The notes beneath the pieces are model-generated. The model searched no databases, was not told the DNA's origin, and saw only the letters and a list, made by a program, of their open reading frames with translations. A program made the translations under genes and the position numbers. A DNA stretch of 64,000 bases. Source: Lotus japonicus. Taxonomy: Eukaryota; Streptophyta; Magnoliopsida; Fabales; Fabaceae. How positions within the stretch are numbered: position 1 is the first letter of the stretch; each line of letters starts with the position of its first letter. Location: contig NC_080045.1 of assembly GCF_012489685.1 (NCBI RefSeq), positions 48,691,096 through 48,755,095 on the forward strand, read 5' to 3'. This document shows, in pieces, positions 11,290-21,622 of this stretch.

Positions 11290-12140
11290 TTTTAATTTAT
11301 TTTTAGAATATATTGATTAATTTTTATTGAATTTTCGAATTTTTATTAATTCGGGATTTTATGAGTTTTTATTGTGATTTGCTAGATTTTGTTAGTTTTT
11401 ATCTATCTTTATTTAATATAGTTTTTAATATTCAATTTTATTGGGATTTAGGTTGTTTATTTCTTAATTTTATTTTAATTTATCTTATTATTTATTTTAT
11501 TTTGAATCCAGGAAATACTTTATTTTATTTTAGATTTACTTTTAGAGTATATTAATTAAATTTTCTTAAATTTTCGGATTTTTAATTAATTCAGAATTTT
11601 ATGAGTTTTTATTGTGATTTGCTAGACTTGGTAGTTTTTATCTATCTTTATTTAGTACCTTTATAAATTTTAGATCTGATTAGGATTTAGGTTGTTTATT
11701 TCTTAATTTTATCTTATTATTTATTTAATTTTACTTCCAGGAAATATTTTATTTTATTTTACATTTATTTATAGAGTATAATAATTAATTTTTATTGAAT
11801 TTTCGGATTTTTAATTAATGTAGAATTTTATGAGTTTTTATTGTGATTTGCTAGATTTTGATAGTTTTTATCTATCCTTATTTATTATTTATTTAATTTT
11901 AATTTCATGAAATATTTAATTTTATTTTTGAGTATAAATGAATTTTTATGGTATTTTTATTGAATTTTTATATTTTTATTTAATTCAGGATTTTATGAGT
12001 TTTTTATTGTGATTTGCTAGATTTTGGTAGTTTTTATCTATCTTTATTTAGTACCTTTTTAAAGTTTAGATTGATTAGGATTTAGGTTGTTTATTTCTTG
12101 ATTTTATCTTAATTTATCTTATTATTTATTTAATGCTAAT
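11290..12140 (+). repeat. Degenerate AT-rich tandem repeat family inside the Helitron
   Basis: The motif TTTTATGAGTTTTTATTGTG, followed by ATTTGCTAGA and TTTTTATCTATC, starts at 11357, 11597, 11826 and 11991. Spacings are 240, 229 and 165 bp, and the later unit is shortened. A related piece (GATTAGGATTTAGGTTGTTT) recurs at 12077, about 13975 and about 14070. ORF 11361-11555 lies inside this repeat and is not a gene. Confidence 0.65.
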
Positions 12141-13194
12141 TCTAAGAAAATGGAGTTGATTTGGTGCTGAGGGTCTATAAAGCTACCATGGACACACAGA
12201 GATTTGATAGCTGCTATTTCTACCTCTGTCACATGTCGCGATCAGGACAGAGGTATGCCGTAAGATGATGTTACGTGAAGAAGAGTTTATCATGTTGTGC
12301 TTGATGGTTTGTGTCATTTCAGTTTATCCTTTGTTCGTAATTCAATCCTGGATTCTTAAATTTCACATATTTTGTGTGTTTTGATCCAAAAGTTTACAAA
12401 TTTTTGCATAGACCCTTTAACGAATCATTGTTGAAGACGTAATGTTTTGATTATGATGTAATGTTTTTTCTATTGTTCTTCTTCCGCTTTTGTATTTTTT
12501 TAAACCAGATTTTAGTATAGTTTGTAGAAATTCATGCGTATGAAGTCATTCTAAACCAGATTTTGGTATAATTTATATAAATTAACGAAACTTAGGATAG
12601 CCTGAATTTATATTCATTTCTCAAATTTTGCCCGTTTTTATTCATCATGTTTGAACTGTGTGTATAAGCATACTATTTGCATTGTATGTGAATGATGCAC
12701 AACTTACTATTTTTTTTTAATGATGCACAGGTCAGTCAAATTGATGAAAGCATATGAAGAGCTCACATTTAATCTTCATGAGTATGTTTAGCCCATTCTT
12801 AAGGTTGGTTCATGTTTTGCTCAAACTCATTAGTTTTGCATATACTCATGTTTTAGTATGCCAATTGGGTGACTTATCTTACTTTACTCTATATATTTCC
12901 TTAAGTTCAATTTAAATTGATTGTTAGTATAAGTTTATTGGTGAAGTAAACACAATTATTTTGGTTGGGAGAATTATTTTGTTTTTTTCTCACATATATA
13001 GATAATTTGTTGGGGTGCGCACATATGGGGCAATACACCATTTTTTGTTTATCTTGATTGAAATGTGTCTTTAATTTTTTGTTTCACAAGGGTTCCACCC
13101 CAAGATTCACAAATACACTAAATACAATTCTTTCACCACAGTCCTTTCAAATTGGTGAAGGAGGGTATTTTGTTCTTCAAGACTTCATTTTGGG

Positions 13195-13741
13195 TAGGGA
13201 TGTCAATTTTGCCCAAACCCATGGGTACCAGCCCGAACCCGATCCGATTTGACGGACAAAAACCGAGTTGACTGGATTTAGGTTTGGGTTTGGGTTTTGC
13301 CCGTTACTGTAGCAGTTTATGGGTTTGGGTTTGGTATTAGTTAAATTTGTGTCCATACCCGCCCAAACCCGAACCCAAAGATACCTAAAACATAAAATTA
13401 CAAAAAAATTCTCATACATGTATATATTTATAAACTTTGTTCTTAGTGTTTGATGATTAATTATACTTTTGTATGTTTGAGAAAGTAAACTCTAAATTAT
13501 TGTTGTCTCACATTGATGATGGATGAGGATGAAAGTAGGTTCTGGATCAGGTTGCTATTTCACGTAAGGAATGGGTTTGGGTTTGGGTTTCGGGTAAATC
13601 TGAAACTCAATGGGTTTGGGCATGGATTTCATTTTATCGCCCATAAGAGCTTGTGTTTGGGTTTGGGTTTGGGTTCTGAGATTTGGGTTTGGATTTGGTA
13701 ATTGTAAAACCCGTGCCCGATCCTACCCATTGTCATCCCTA
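13195..13741. mobile_element. hAT-like non-autonomous element, 547 bp
   Basis: Termini TAGGGATGTCAATTTTGCCC (left) and CCCATTGTCATCCCTA (right) are inverted and bounded by a perfect 8-bp target duplication ATTTTGGG (13187-13194 and 13742-13749). The interior is full of CCCAAACCC and GGGTTTGG strings, which explains the apparent telomere-like motif. It sits inside the Helitron at 10994-14953. Confidence 0.8.
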
Positions 13742-14217
13742 ATTTTGGGTTTCTATTTCAATCTTCTTCATGAATTGATTTTGTTCTTCAACTAATTGTA
13801 AGATGTCATATGCTTCAAGGATTCCAGCTTTTCTCTTCTTAATCAAAAGCAAAATGATTGAGGAAAAGAAAATCTTCTAGGGTGCAGAATATTCACTAAT
13901 TGGAAAAAACAAATAACACGTGTCATTCTCAGATTAATTCTCATAAAAAAAATACATTTTAAAATTTTAGATTTGATTAGGATTTATGTTGTTTATTTCT
14001 TGATTTTATCTTAATTTATTTTTTATTTATTTTTAGAGTAAAAAAATATACATTTTTAAATTTTAGATTTGATTAGGATTTAGGTAGTTTATTTCTTGAT
14101 TTTATCTTAATTTATTTATTATTTATTTTTAGAGTATTAATTAATATATCCCAAACTTTTTTTTAAAAAGAGTGAGTTTGAAAGCTATAGCTTAAGTTAA
14201 TTTGTTAATATATTCCA

Positions 14218-14267
<50 letters not shown>
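14218..14267. repeat. (AAT)n microsatellite
   Basis: About 16 uninterrupted AAT units inside the Helitron. Confidence 0.9.
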
Positions 14268-14269
<2 letters not shown>

Positions 14270-14274
14270 TATGT

Positions 14275-14614
14275 GTGCGGATATGAGCCGGTTGGGTACT
14301 ATAGTGCCCATACCTGCACTCATACCCACTATTTTTTGTGGGTAATTATCTATACTCAACCTCATACTCATTTAGCAGTTTCTTACCATACCCATAGTGG
14401 ATATTTTTTGCGAGTACCCTATGATTTTGAGACCCATTGTCATTCATAGATTTAGATTTTGGCAAAGATGGATAGCTTCATGTAATGACATTGAATTATC
14501 TAATGGTGGAGAGCTTCGAGTTGCTACCCACGTGAGTATGGACACGGGTACATGTAATTTTTAAAAACGCGGGTATGGAGATGGTACTATAGTACCTACC
14601 CATTGTCATCCCTA
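14275..14614. mobile_element. Truncated hAT-like element related to 13195-13741
   Basis: The right terminus CCCATTGTCATCCCTA is identical to that of the intact element at 13195-13741, and the interior has the same kind of paired 'CCCATACC' and 'GGGTATGG' strings. The matching left terminus is not visible, so this copy seems truncated at its 5' side. Confidence 0.5.
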
Positions 14615-14923
14615 CTTAGTTGGAATAAACACAATAATGTTATACTTTATGATATATCTTACACAATCCTGATTTGTGCTACTATCACATTAAATTTTTT
14701 AAAGATTAATATGTTGATAATTCCTTATATCTATGATTTGTGTTATCGTCTTCATATTTTCGAAGAATGTGAAACGAGTTCCTCTTGGTCTCAATTGGGC
14801 TTAGAAGAGAAGTCTTTATGTCCACTTTACTCATCAATTCTGACTTTTCTATTTCATTCGTTGTTTAATATATTTTTAATAATCAAAGTATTAATTAATG
14901 TATCAAATACAATAGACATATTT

Positions 14924-14953
14924 CCCGTGCAACGCTCGGGTAAAAAACACTAG
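14924..14953 (+). other. Helitron 3' terminal hairpin and CTAG end
   Basis: The stem-loop CCCGTGC-AAC-GCTCGGG is followed after 9 bases by CTAG. This is the usual Helitron terminator arrangement and defines the end of the element. Confidence 0.8.
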
Positions 14954-15835
14954 TAGTGTTTTAAAAAAATATGTATTTCAAAGTTAAGAAAAACAAAATT
15001 TTTATATTTTTTATTGGGATGATATGAGGACGACACATGGCAAAACCTTCTAGAAAAAAACATTCGTTTAATATATTATATAGATCGGATCAGGTAGTTT
15101 TGATTGGTCTAGTTAGAAACCGCGACCAAGACCTTGACTGGTTCAACCTAGTTATATAACTGGTCTGACATAGAATCGGTGAAAACTAGTCCAAAATTGT
15201 TAAAATCAGCCAGAACTGGTACAAAAATGGTCTGAATCGAATTGACTATTTAATTTTCAAGTTTTTTTTTTATGATTCAACGTATTGAGGACCATCTTAC
15301 TATCATGATTCATGCACCTTGTTCTTTAAATTAAATGTCAACAATCTATTGTACGCTTTTTTTTTGTGGTCAATATTGTACGCTAAAGAAGGAGGGAAAG
15401 AGCTATTCTTTTTGCCTAACAAAGACTAGTTCAAAAAACCATGACACCTCCCAACTTAGAAGAACCCACCAAGTTGGCTACACCAAATCTAACAAGTTTG
15501 CTGCCGGGCTTTGTTTTCTCTTTCTTCTGTTTTTTAGCCAAGCAGATTGATAATTCTTGGGCTTGTAGCCTTCCTCTTTGGGCTTTGTCCAGGTTATTGA
15601 GATTTCTTGACAAATTACAACTATATATTTTTGTTCAGTCCATCTCATCAAATTTCCTTCATGTGAAGTTCCATTGTCTCACGTCACGACCAAATCAACT
15701 AACTGTCCGCGTTCCCTGGGCCCCATTCAACTAAGCTAAGTCTATTGGATTGAACCAGGCTTTATTTAATGCAAACCAAGAAAAATATAGTTTATAAGTT
15801 AAAATGACTTGTAAATTTTAGCACCTTTGTTTCTA
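14954..15835. other. Intergenic DNA
   Basis: After the remainder of the local repeat (to about 14990) nothing gene-like is visible. ORFs at 15335-15734 overlap on both strands and lack a recognisable domain. Confidence 0.4.
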
Positions 15836-15935
15836 AGTGATAGCTCAAGCAGTAAGAGCTGAGAACATATGCATCGAGGAGGGGAAGATTCAAAAGATCA
15901 ATCGTGTAATACTGCAATTTATGTAGTATAATATC
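15836..15935 (+). mobile_element. Possible tRNA-derived SINE fragment
   Basis: GATAGCTCAAGCAGTAAGAG resembles an A box in its tRNA context, and a degenerate B-box region (GATTCAAAAGATCAA) lies about 50 bp downstream. The copy is decayed and has no clear tail or target duplication. Confidence 0.3.
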
Positions 15936-16183
15936 TATTAAGTGCTAGTCATAAAAAGGTCACATGCTCAATCTAGAATAACTGCCCTAAATTTTTTATC
16001 AAATGAAAATCTACTAGTGCAAGAGAAAAAGTGTGTCACTAACTTTCCTGACATTTTCCTGAAACCATTGACTAGCTCAAGTCTTCTCTCCCCATTCCCA
16101 GATATCTTCATTGTCAAATAATAATAATCATAAGCTCTATTTCCCAGTTCTTACTTCTCTCCCCAGTTTGGAGCTTCTGTGAG

Positions 16184-17252
16184 GTAAGCCTGCCACTCTC
16201 TCTTTTTCCTTGTTGTTGCTGCTGGTAGTGACTGCATTGCAGACTTTGAATGAGACTAACTGTTTCACTTGACTTGATGTTCCTTCCTTATTCTTTCAAA
16301 ACTTGAACTTTTATTTATAAATATGATGATCCCTGTCACTGGATTATATATTGTTTTGGAGTTGTATGTAATTTTGTTGGTCTAAAGCTTTTTCCCCCAA
16401 TCCATTTTATTCATGCCCTTCCAATTTAGACACCATTATCTTAAACTATAAGTTTTTGAGTACTCAAAAGTGAAATGGAGAATGTTATTGTGTAAAAAGT
16501 ACGAATTTTGAGGGCAACAGAATCTCTTCACTTCAGAATTGTATTTCTACATCAGGTATGCATCATGCAGAAGAAAGAGAGATAACATCATGCAATTTGT
16601 TTTTTTGGTTTTTCGGTAACATAATCATGGCGGTTGTGATGATGAAATTGAAATTATCCTAATTACAAGAAATTCTGGAAGTCTTATCCTTGATTTTAGT
16701 TTGATTGTGGCATGTATTGATAGCTTGAATCTTGGTTAATTAACTTCTTGATTGTCAATGTCTTCCAATGACTTGTGGACAGTTGTTGTTTATCTTGATA
16801 TCATGCATCTCCATCATTTAATCACCTGATAGTAGCCTTTTATCTCTCTGTGACGGCTTAATCTTTTGATTCCATATCCTTATTTTTCTCATCAAAATAT
16901 ACATTTCTGGAAAATTGTTGCCCCATATTATGAATTGCATTATCAAGCAATTTAATTGTGATTCATATTTTATATCTTCCATCAGACAAGTTCTCTTAAC
17001 TCATCTGTCATAATCACAATAATCTGCTGGTTTGCAATCAACTTGAATTTTGGAGTTTTGAATCTGACTGGAACAAGTACCCAAGGTCTTATTGTTAAGA
17101 GTTGAAATGACATGTATCCCTAATATTATTGAGCATGATGTCTATTTTATATAGAATGGTGTAGATAGGTAGTTGAATTAATTTTCGTCAAGCTGATGCA
17201 CAATATTCTTTATGCTCTATAAGAGGATTGATTTGGTGGAATTTGATTCCAG
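16184..17252 (+). other. Possible 5' UTR intron of the U-box gene
   Basis: A good donor (GAG|GTAAGC) follows a pyrimidine-rich leader at 16141-16183, and a TTCCAG acceptor lies at 17252, 109 bp upstream of the ATG. The roughly 1.07-kb span is T-rich and has no ORF. A leader intron here is inference from splice signals only. Confidence 0.35.
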
Positions 17253-17361
17253 GGAAGAAAGAAGGAAGGCAATTTGTAGGTGCAATAGTTTCAGCTTCTG
17301 GGCCATAGACAGAGTTCAATTTGAACAGTTTGAGTAGAAAATTCAGAATAGACTTTTCAGT

Positions 17362-20300
17362 ATGGTAGGATTGGAACTCATACCCATAGGCACAATTTTG
17401 ACAGTGGTAACTAACCAGGTCTTGAGAACAGCTCATGCAGCAGCTGATGTTCTTGTCAGTAAAGAATGTTTCAAGACCCTTTCAAAACATCTATTTGACA
17501 TTGAGCCAGTGCTAAGGGAGTTACAGCTTCAGGAACTGAATGATTCTCAAGCTGCAAGGGTTGCTCTAGAGTCTCTTGAAGCAGATGTAAAAAGGGCTAG
17601 TAATTTGGTGGACAAGTATCGGAACCGCGGGCGATTCTACTTGCTGGTTAAGTGCCGAACCATAGTCGAAGAAGTTGAAAAAGTCACAAGGGATATTGGA
17701 AAGTCTCTGAATGTTCTTTCTATTGCAAATACTCAAGTTCTATCAAGAATTTCAGATCAGGTTGATAGGCTGCAGAGTGAGATGCAAAGTGTGGAGTTTG
17801 AGGCTTCGCAACCTCAGCTCCAGATTGTTGACAAGTTGAATCAGGGAATTAGAGAACAGAAACTGGATCAGGCTTTTGCGAATTACATGCTTGAGGAGAT
17901 AGCAAAGGAAGTTGGGGTGCCAGTGGAACCCTCAGAGATAAGCAAAGAGATAGCCAGCATTAGGAGAGAAAAAGAAGAAGCTGCCAATAGGAAAGAAAAG
18001 CTTGAATTTTATTTTTTGGAGCAGATCATTCAGTTGCTCTCTCGAGCTGACGCGGCGAGGGATTATGAAGAGGTTAAGAATCAGTACTTTGAAAGGGTTA
18101 AGGTGATACAGAGATATGATTCAAGGAAAAAATATATCCACCCTCTTAACTCTTTCTGTTGTTGTATAACTGGAGCTGTTATGGTTGATCCTGTGAGCCT
18201 TTGCACAGGTACTACCTGTGAGAGATCTGCCATTGAAGATTGGTTTTACAATGGAAACATGACAGATCCGGAAACGAAAGAGGTTCTTGAAGACACTACC
18301 TTGAGGTCTAATATTCCTCTTAGACAATCCATTGAAGAGTGGAGAGAACTCAATTACTGTCTTGTAATAAGTTCTATCAGGGAAAAGTTATTATCAAGCT
18401 CTGACATGCAAGAATCCCTGAGTGAAATTCAAGCTCTAGTAAGGGAGAATTCTATTAACAAAGATTGGATTTCTATTGGAGAGCTTACTGATATTGTGAT
18501 CTCTATCCTGGGGAACTCTGATGACAGAGAAGTGAAGATGAAGATTTTGATTACTTTGAAGGATGTTGTAGAGGGGCATGCAAGAAACAAGGTGAGCAAG
18601 TTTTTTTCTTGTTCTTGCTTCAGTCAAACTACTTAGTTCCTTCTTAAGGATTTGCAATTTATTGTTTAGAGGGATGGATGGGAAAAACATGGGTGCAACA
18701 AATTTGAAAATATTTCCTTGATAATGCTACTAGTTTATCTTCATGAACATGATGGTTTTTAAGAAGTAATACGTTGCTCATTATGGCTCACTGCTTTCAT
18801 GTTACTGATTTCTATATTGAAGTTTCTCTCATTCTGTTCGTTTATGGAAGTGGACTGTGGACCAGTTTTACCATTGAGATATATTGTTTCTGATTCTTTA
18901 TATTGCTAGACACACACATATTAAACATGAAATCAAGAAGACCAATATAAATTCAACATTTGCATTGAATTTTCAGGAGAAAGTGGCTGCATCTGTAGGA
19001 TGGGATCATATAATTTCATGCTTAGGGGGTGACTTGGGGATTTCAAAGGAAGCAATTCATTTGCTACAAGAGTTGCTTCTAGACCGATCTGGTTGGAATC
19101 AATGCTTTTGTAAAAAACTTTCTCAGAATCGCTATGCAGTTAGTTTCCTTGTCACCCTTCTAAAGGATCCTGTCAACGATTCAGCTGAGGTCGCGGAGAA
19201 GATTTTGAAGGAACTTTTTGAAATAAATGAGGACAGCATTGTCACTGCTGCTACTTGTGGCTGGTATAAACCACTTGTTGATCGCATGGTTCGCGGTAAG
19301 AATATGGATTATTTCCTAGTTGTTACATGTTATTGTGATGAGTTTAATATTTTCATTAAGCTGAATAGATAAATATAGCTGAATTGCAATGGCAGACAAA
19401 ACAAGGATGTCATCTCATCTAAGCTTCTGCGGAAATGCAGAATTATCTTACATTGTTAACTTGAACACTGGGTTTTTTGTTGGAAACACGAAATGGATGC
19501 GCACTAAAATTTCAATGAAATCGTTTTTAATGATAATTGTTTTTTAGGAAACAGTTTTAGAATCTTTTCCTATTCCATGTTCTTGATGATGAACTGAAAC
19601 CCTCTACATTTGATGTCCCATTCTCTATCCCACCAATCAAATTGTGTCATGTCATTTAAAAATCAATCATGTAAGGTTACAACTGTCATAGTCATGCATT
19701 TTTCAATTAATATGTCACAATTTGATTGGTGAGACAGGGAATAAGACACCAATTGGGGACGAAATATTTCATTCCCTTGATGACTCCTACTTTTGTAGAA
19801 AACTCTTTGCATTAATGGTATAAAAAACCTCCTTGTAATGCCTACTAAGGTGTTCTAGTAATGGATGTATCCTCTTTGAAAAAATTGGCATGCTTAAAAA
19901 AACATGGTAAGTGTCCATATACTTGCTTCTATTTTTGCAGTGCAAAATGATTCATCTATTTCTTTGTGGACATAGTAAAACATGAGAGTCTTTTTCCTTT
20001 ATCGGAGAGATATTTGTTGCACTCTGCACCATAAAAAACAATTGTAAAAAACAATTGTACTTTAGACACAAAGGTTAATTATAATATGGCAGATCACATT
20101 ATTTATATGTACTTGCTTTATCTTCTCAGGACCAGATTCGAGAATATCAATGGCAAAAGCCATAGTTAATTTGCAGTTGAGTGATTTAAACTTGAAACTC
20201 CTTGGCGAGGAAGGAGCTATACCGCCTTTGCTAGAAATGCTATCTGGTAGTATTGACTCAAAAGACACATCATTATCAGCACTGGTTAAACTAGCAGGTT

Positions 20301-21622
20301 CTCATGCCAACAAGGGAATCATTGCTGCATCAGGAGGTGTTCCTCTTATTCTAGATTTAATGTTACTTCCTCGGACAAAGACATTCATTACCATTAAGTG
20401 CTCCGAAATACTTGAGAAACTTTCGTCTTCTGAAGATGGAATTGAATTTTTTGTTGATGGAGAAGGGAAACAGCTTGAGTTAGATTCCATCATCACCAAT
20501 TTGCTATCCCTGCAGCAGAGTTCTAGCTCAGGTCACAGCTTGCGTAAGCCTACACTACGCGCTCTCCTTGGCATTTGCAAGTTTGAGACTAGTTTGGTGA
20601 AAAAAGCAATTCTTGCAGCCAATGGTGTATCTCAAATTCTCCCACTTCTTGATGACTCTGACTCAGAAATCAGAGAAACCGCCATAAACTTGCTCTTTCT
20701 TTTCTCCCAGCATGAGCCTGAAGGAGTAGTTGAATATCTCTTCAAGCCTAGAAGGCTGGAAGCTCTGATTGGACTTCTTGAGAATGAGGACAATGACAAT
20801 GTACAGATGGCTGCAGCAGGATTACTAGCAAACCTGCCGAAATCGGAACGAGAACTCACCATGAAGCTGATTAAAATGGGAGGACTTGATGCAATCATAA
20901 GCATTTTGAAAACTGGCAAAATGGAAGCCAAAGAGAATGCTCTCAGTGCACTCTTCAGGTTCACAGACCCTACTGATATCGAGTCACAGCGTGACCTGGT
21001 GAAACGCGGAATCTACCCTTTGCTTGTGGATTTTCTCAATACCGGTTCTGTCACTGCAAAGGCAAGAGCAGCAGCTTTCATTGGTGATCTTTCCATGAGT
21101 ACTCCAAATCTCACCGTCGTTTCCAAATCACCCGGTTGCTGGTTTTTAAGATCGTCGCGAGTTCCTCTATGTTCAGCACATGATAGCTTATGCAGTGTGA
21201 TCACCACATTTTGTCTATTGGAAGCAGATGCTTTGCCTGGTTTGATAAAGCTGTTACATGGGGAAGTTCATGCAACTGCTTATGAGGCCATTCAGACACT
21301 TTCCACATTGGTTTTGGAAGAGTGTCCTCAAAGGGGGGCTCATGTGTTGCATGAGGCAAATGCAATGAGACCCTTGTTGGACATTTTAAATTGGGGAAGT
21401 GATTCTCTCAAGGCAGAAGCTCTAGGACTTTTGGAGAAGGTTTTTGTGTCAAAAGAAATGGTAGAATACTATGGAACAACTGCTAGATCACGTTTAGTTG
21501 GTTTGACTGGCATGAATATATATGGGGATGGACACCTTAGGAGAAAGGCTGCTAAGGTGCTATCATTGCTTGAACGATATTCAAGGACATCATCATCTGC
21601 AGTCTCTGGAGTTATGGAATGA
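17362..21622 (+). CDS. U-box/ARM-repeat E3 ubiquitin ligase (PUB42-45 type)
   Basis: The coding sequence joins 17362-18591, 18977-19295 and 20130-21622 (1013 aa). Introns are at 18592-18976 (GTGAGC...TTTCAG) and 19296-20128/20129 (GTAAGA...TCTCAG), and exon 2 ends in phase 1. Residues 1-250 form an alpha-helical N-terminal domain that begins with a hydrophobic IPIGTILTVV stretch and contains a coiled coil. The U-box (about 260-332) has NSFCCCITGAVMVDPVSLC, the TCERSAIEDWF E2-contact region and the TLRSNIPLRQSIEEW end. From about 400 to 1000, armadillo-type repeats follow (for example GGVPLILDLML and GGLDAIISIL). U-box proteins pass ubiquitin from an E2 to ARM-bound substrates. The long N-terminus before the U-box fits PUB42 better than the short N-terminus of SAUL1/PUB44. 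I see no frameshift or missing core residue, and the start is the first ATG of the conserved N-terminus. The substrate is unknown. Confidence 0.92.
19609..19752. mobile_element. Small MITE in intron 2 of the U-box gene
   Basis: Inverted arms TTGATGTCCCATTCTCTATC at the left and the corresponding GACAGGGAATAAGACACCAA at the right face each other, together with CCACCAATCAAATTGTG and CACAATTTGATTGGTG. The element is about 144 bp, and its superfamily and target duplication are unclear. Confidence 0.6.

Larger units (their letters stand above)
10994..14953 (+). mobile_element. Non-autonomous Helitron, 3.96 kb
   Basis: The 5' end is TCAATATCAATATCAATA... leading into ATATATTAGAAAAGAAG, a typical plant Helitron start. 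The 3' end is CTAG (14950-14953) preceded by the hairpin CCCGTGCAACGCTCGGG (14924-14940, one mismatch in a 7-bp stem). Insertion is between A (10993) and T (14954), without target duplication. Left flank plus right flank rebuild the repeat seen intact at 10576-10626, which serves as a paralogous empty site. No Rep/helicase gene is present. The interior holds an AT-rich repeat family (11290-12140) and nested hAT-like elements. Confidence 0.85.

Noticed and set aside
13320..13690. Possible interstitial telomere repeat (GGGTTTG)n
   Set aside because: The plant telomere unit is TTTAGGG. These strings are irregular and belong to the interior of the hAT-like element at 13195-13741.
14603..14953. 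116-codon ORF near the Helitron 3' end
   Set aside because: It starts inside a truncated hAT element and ends in the Helitron terminal hairpin, and it has no domain.
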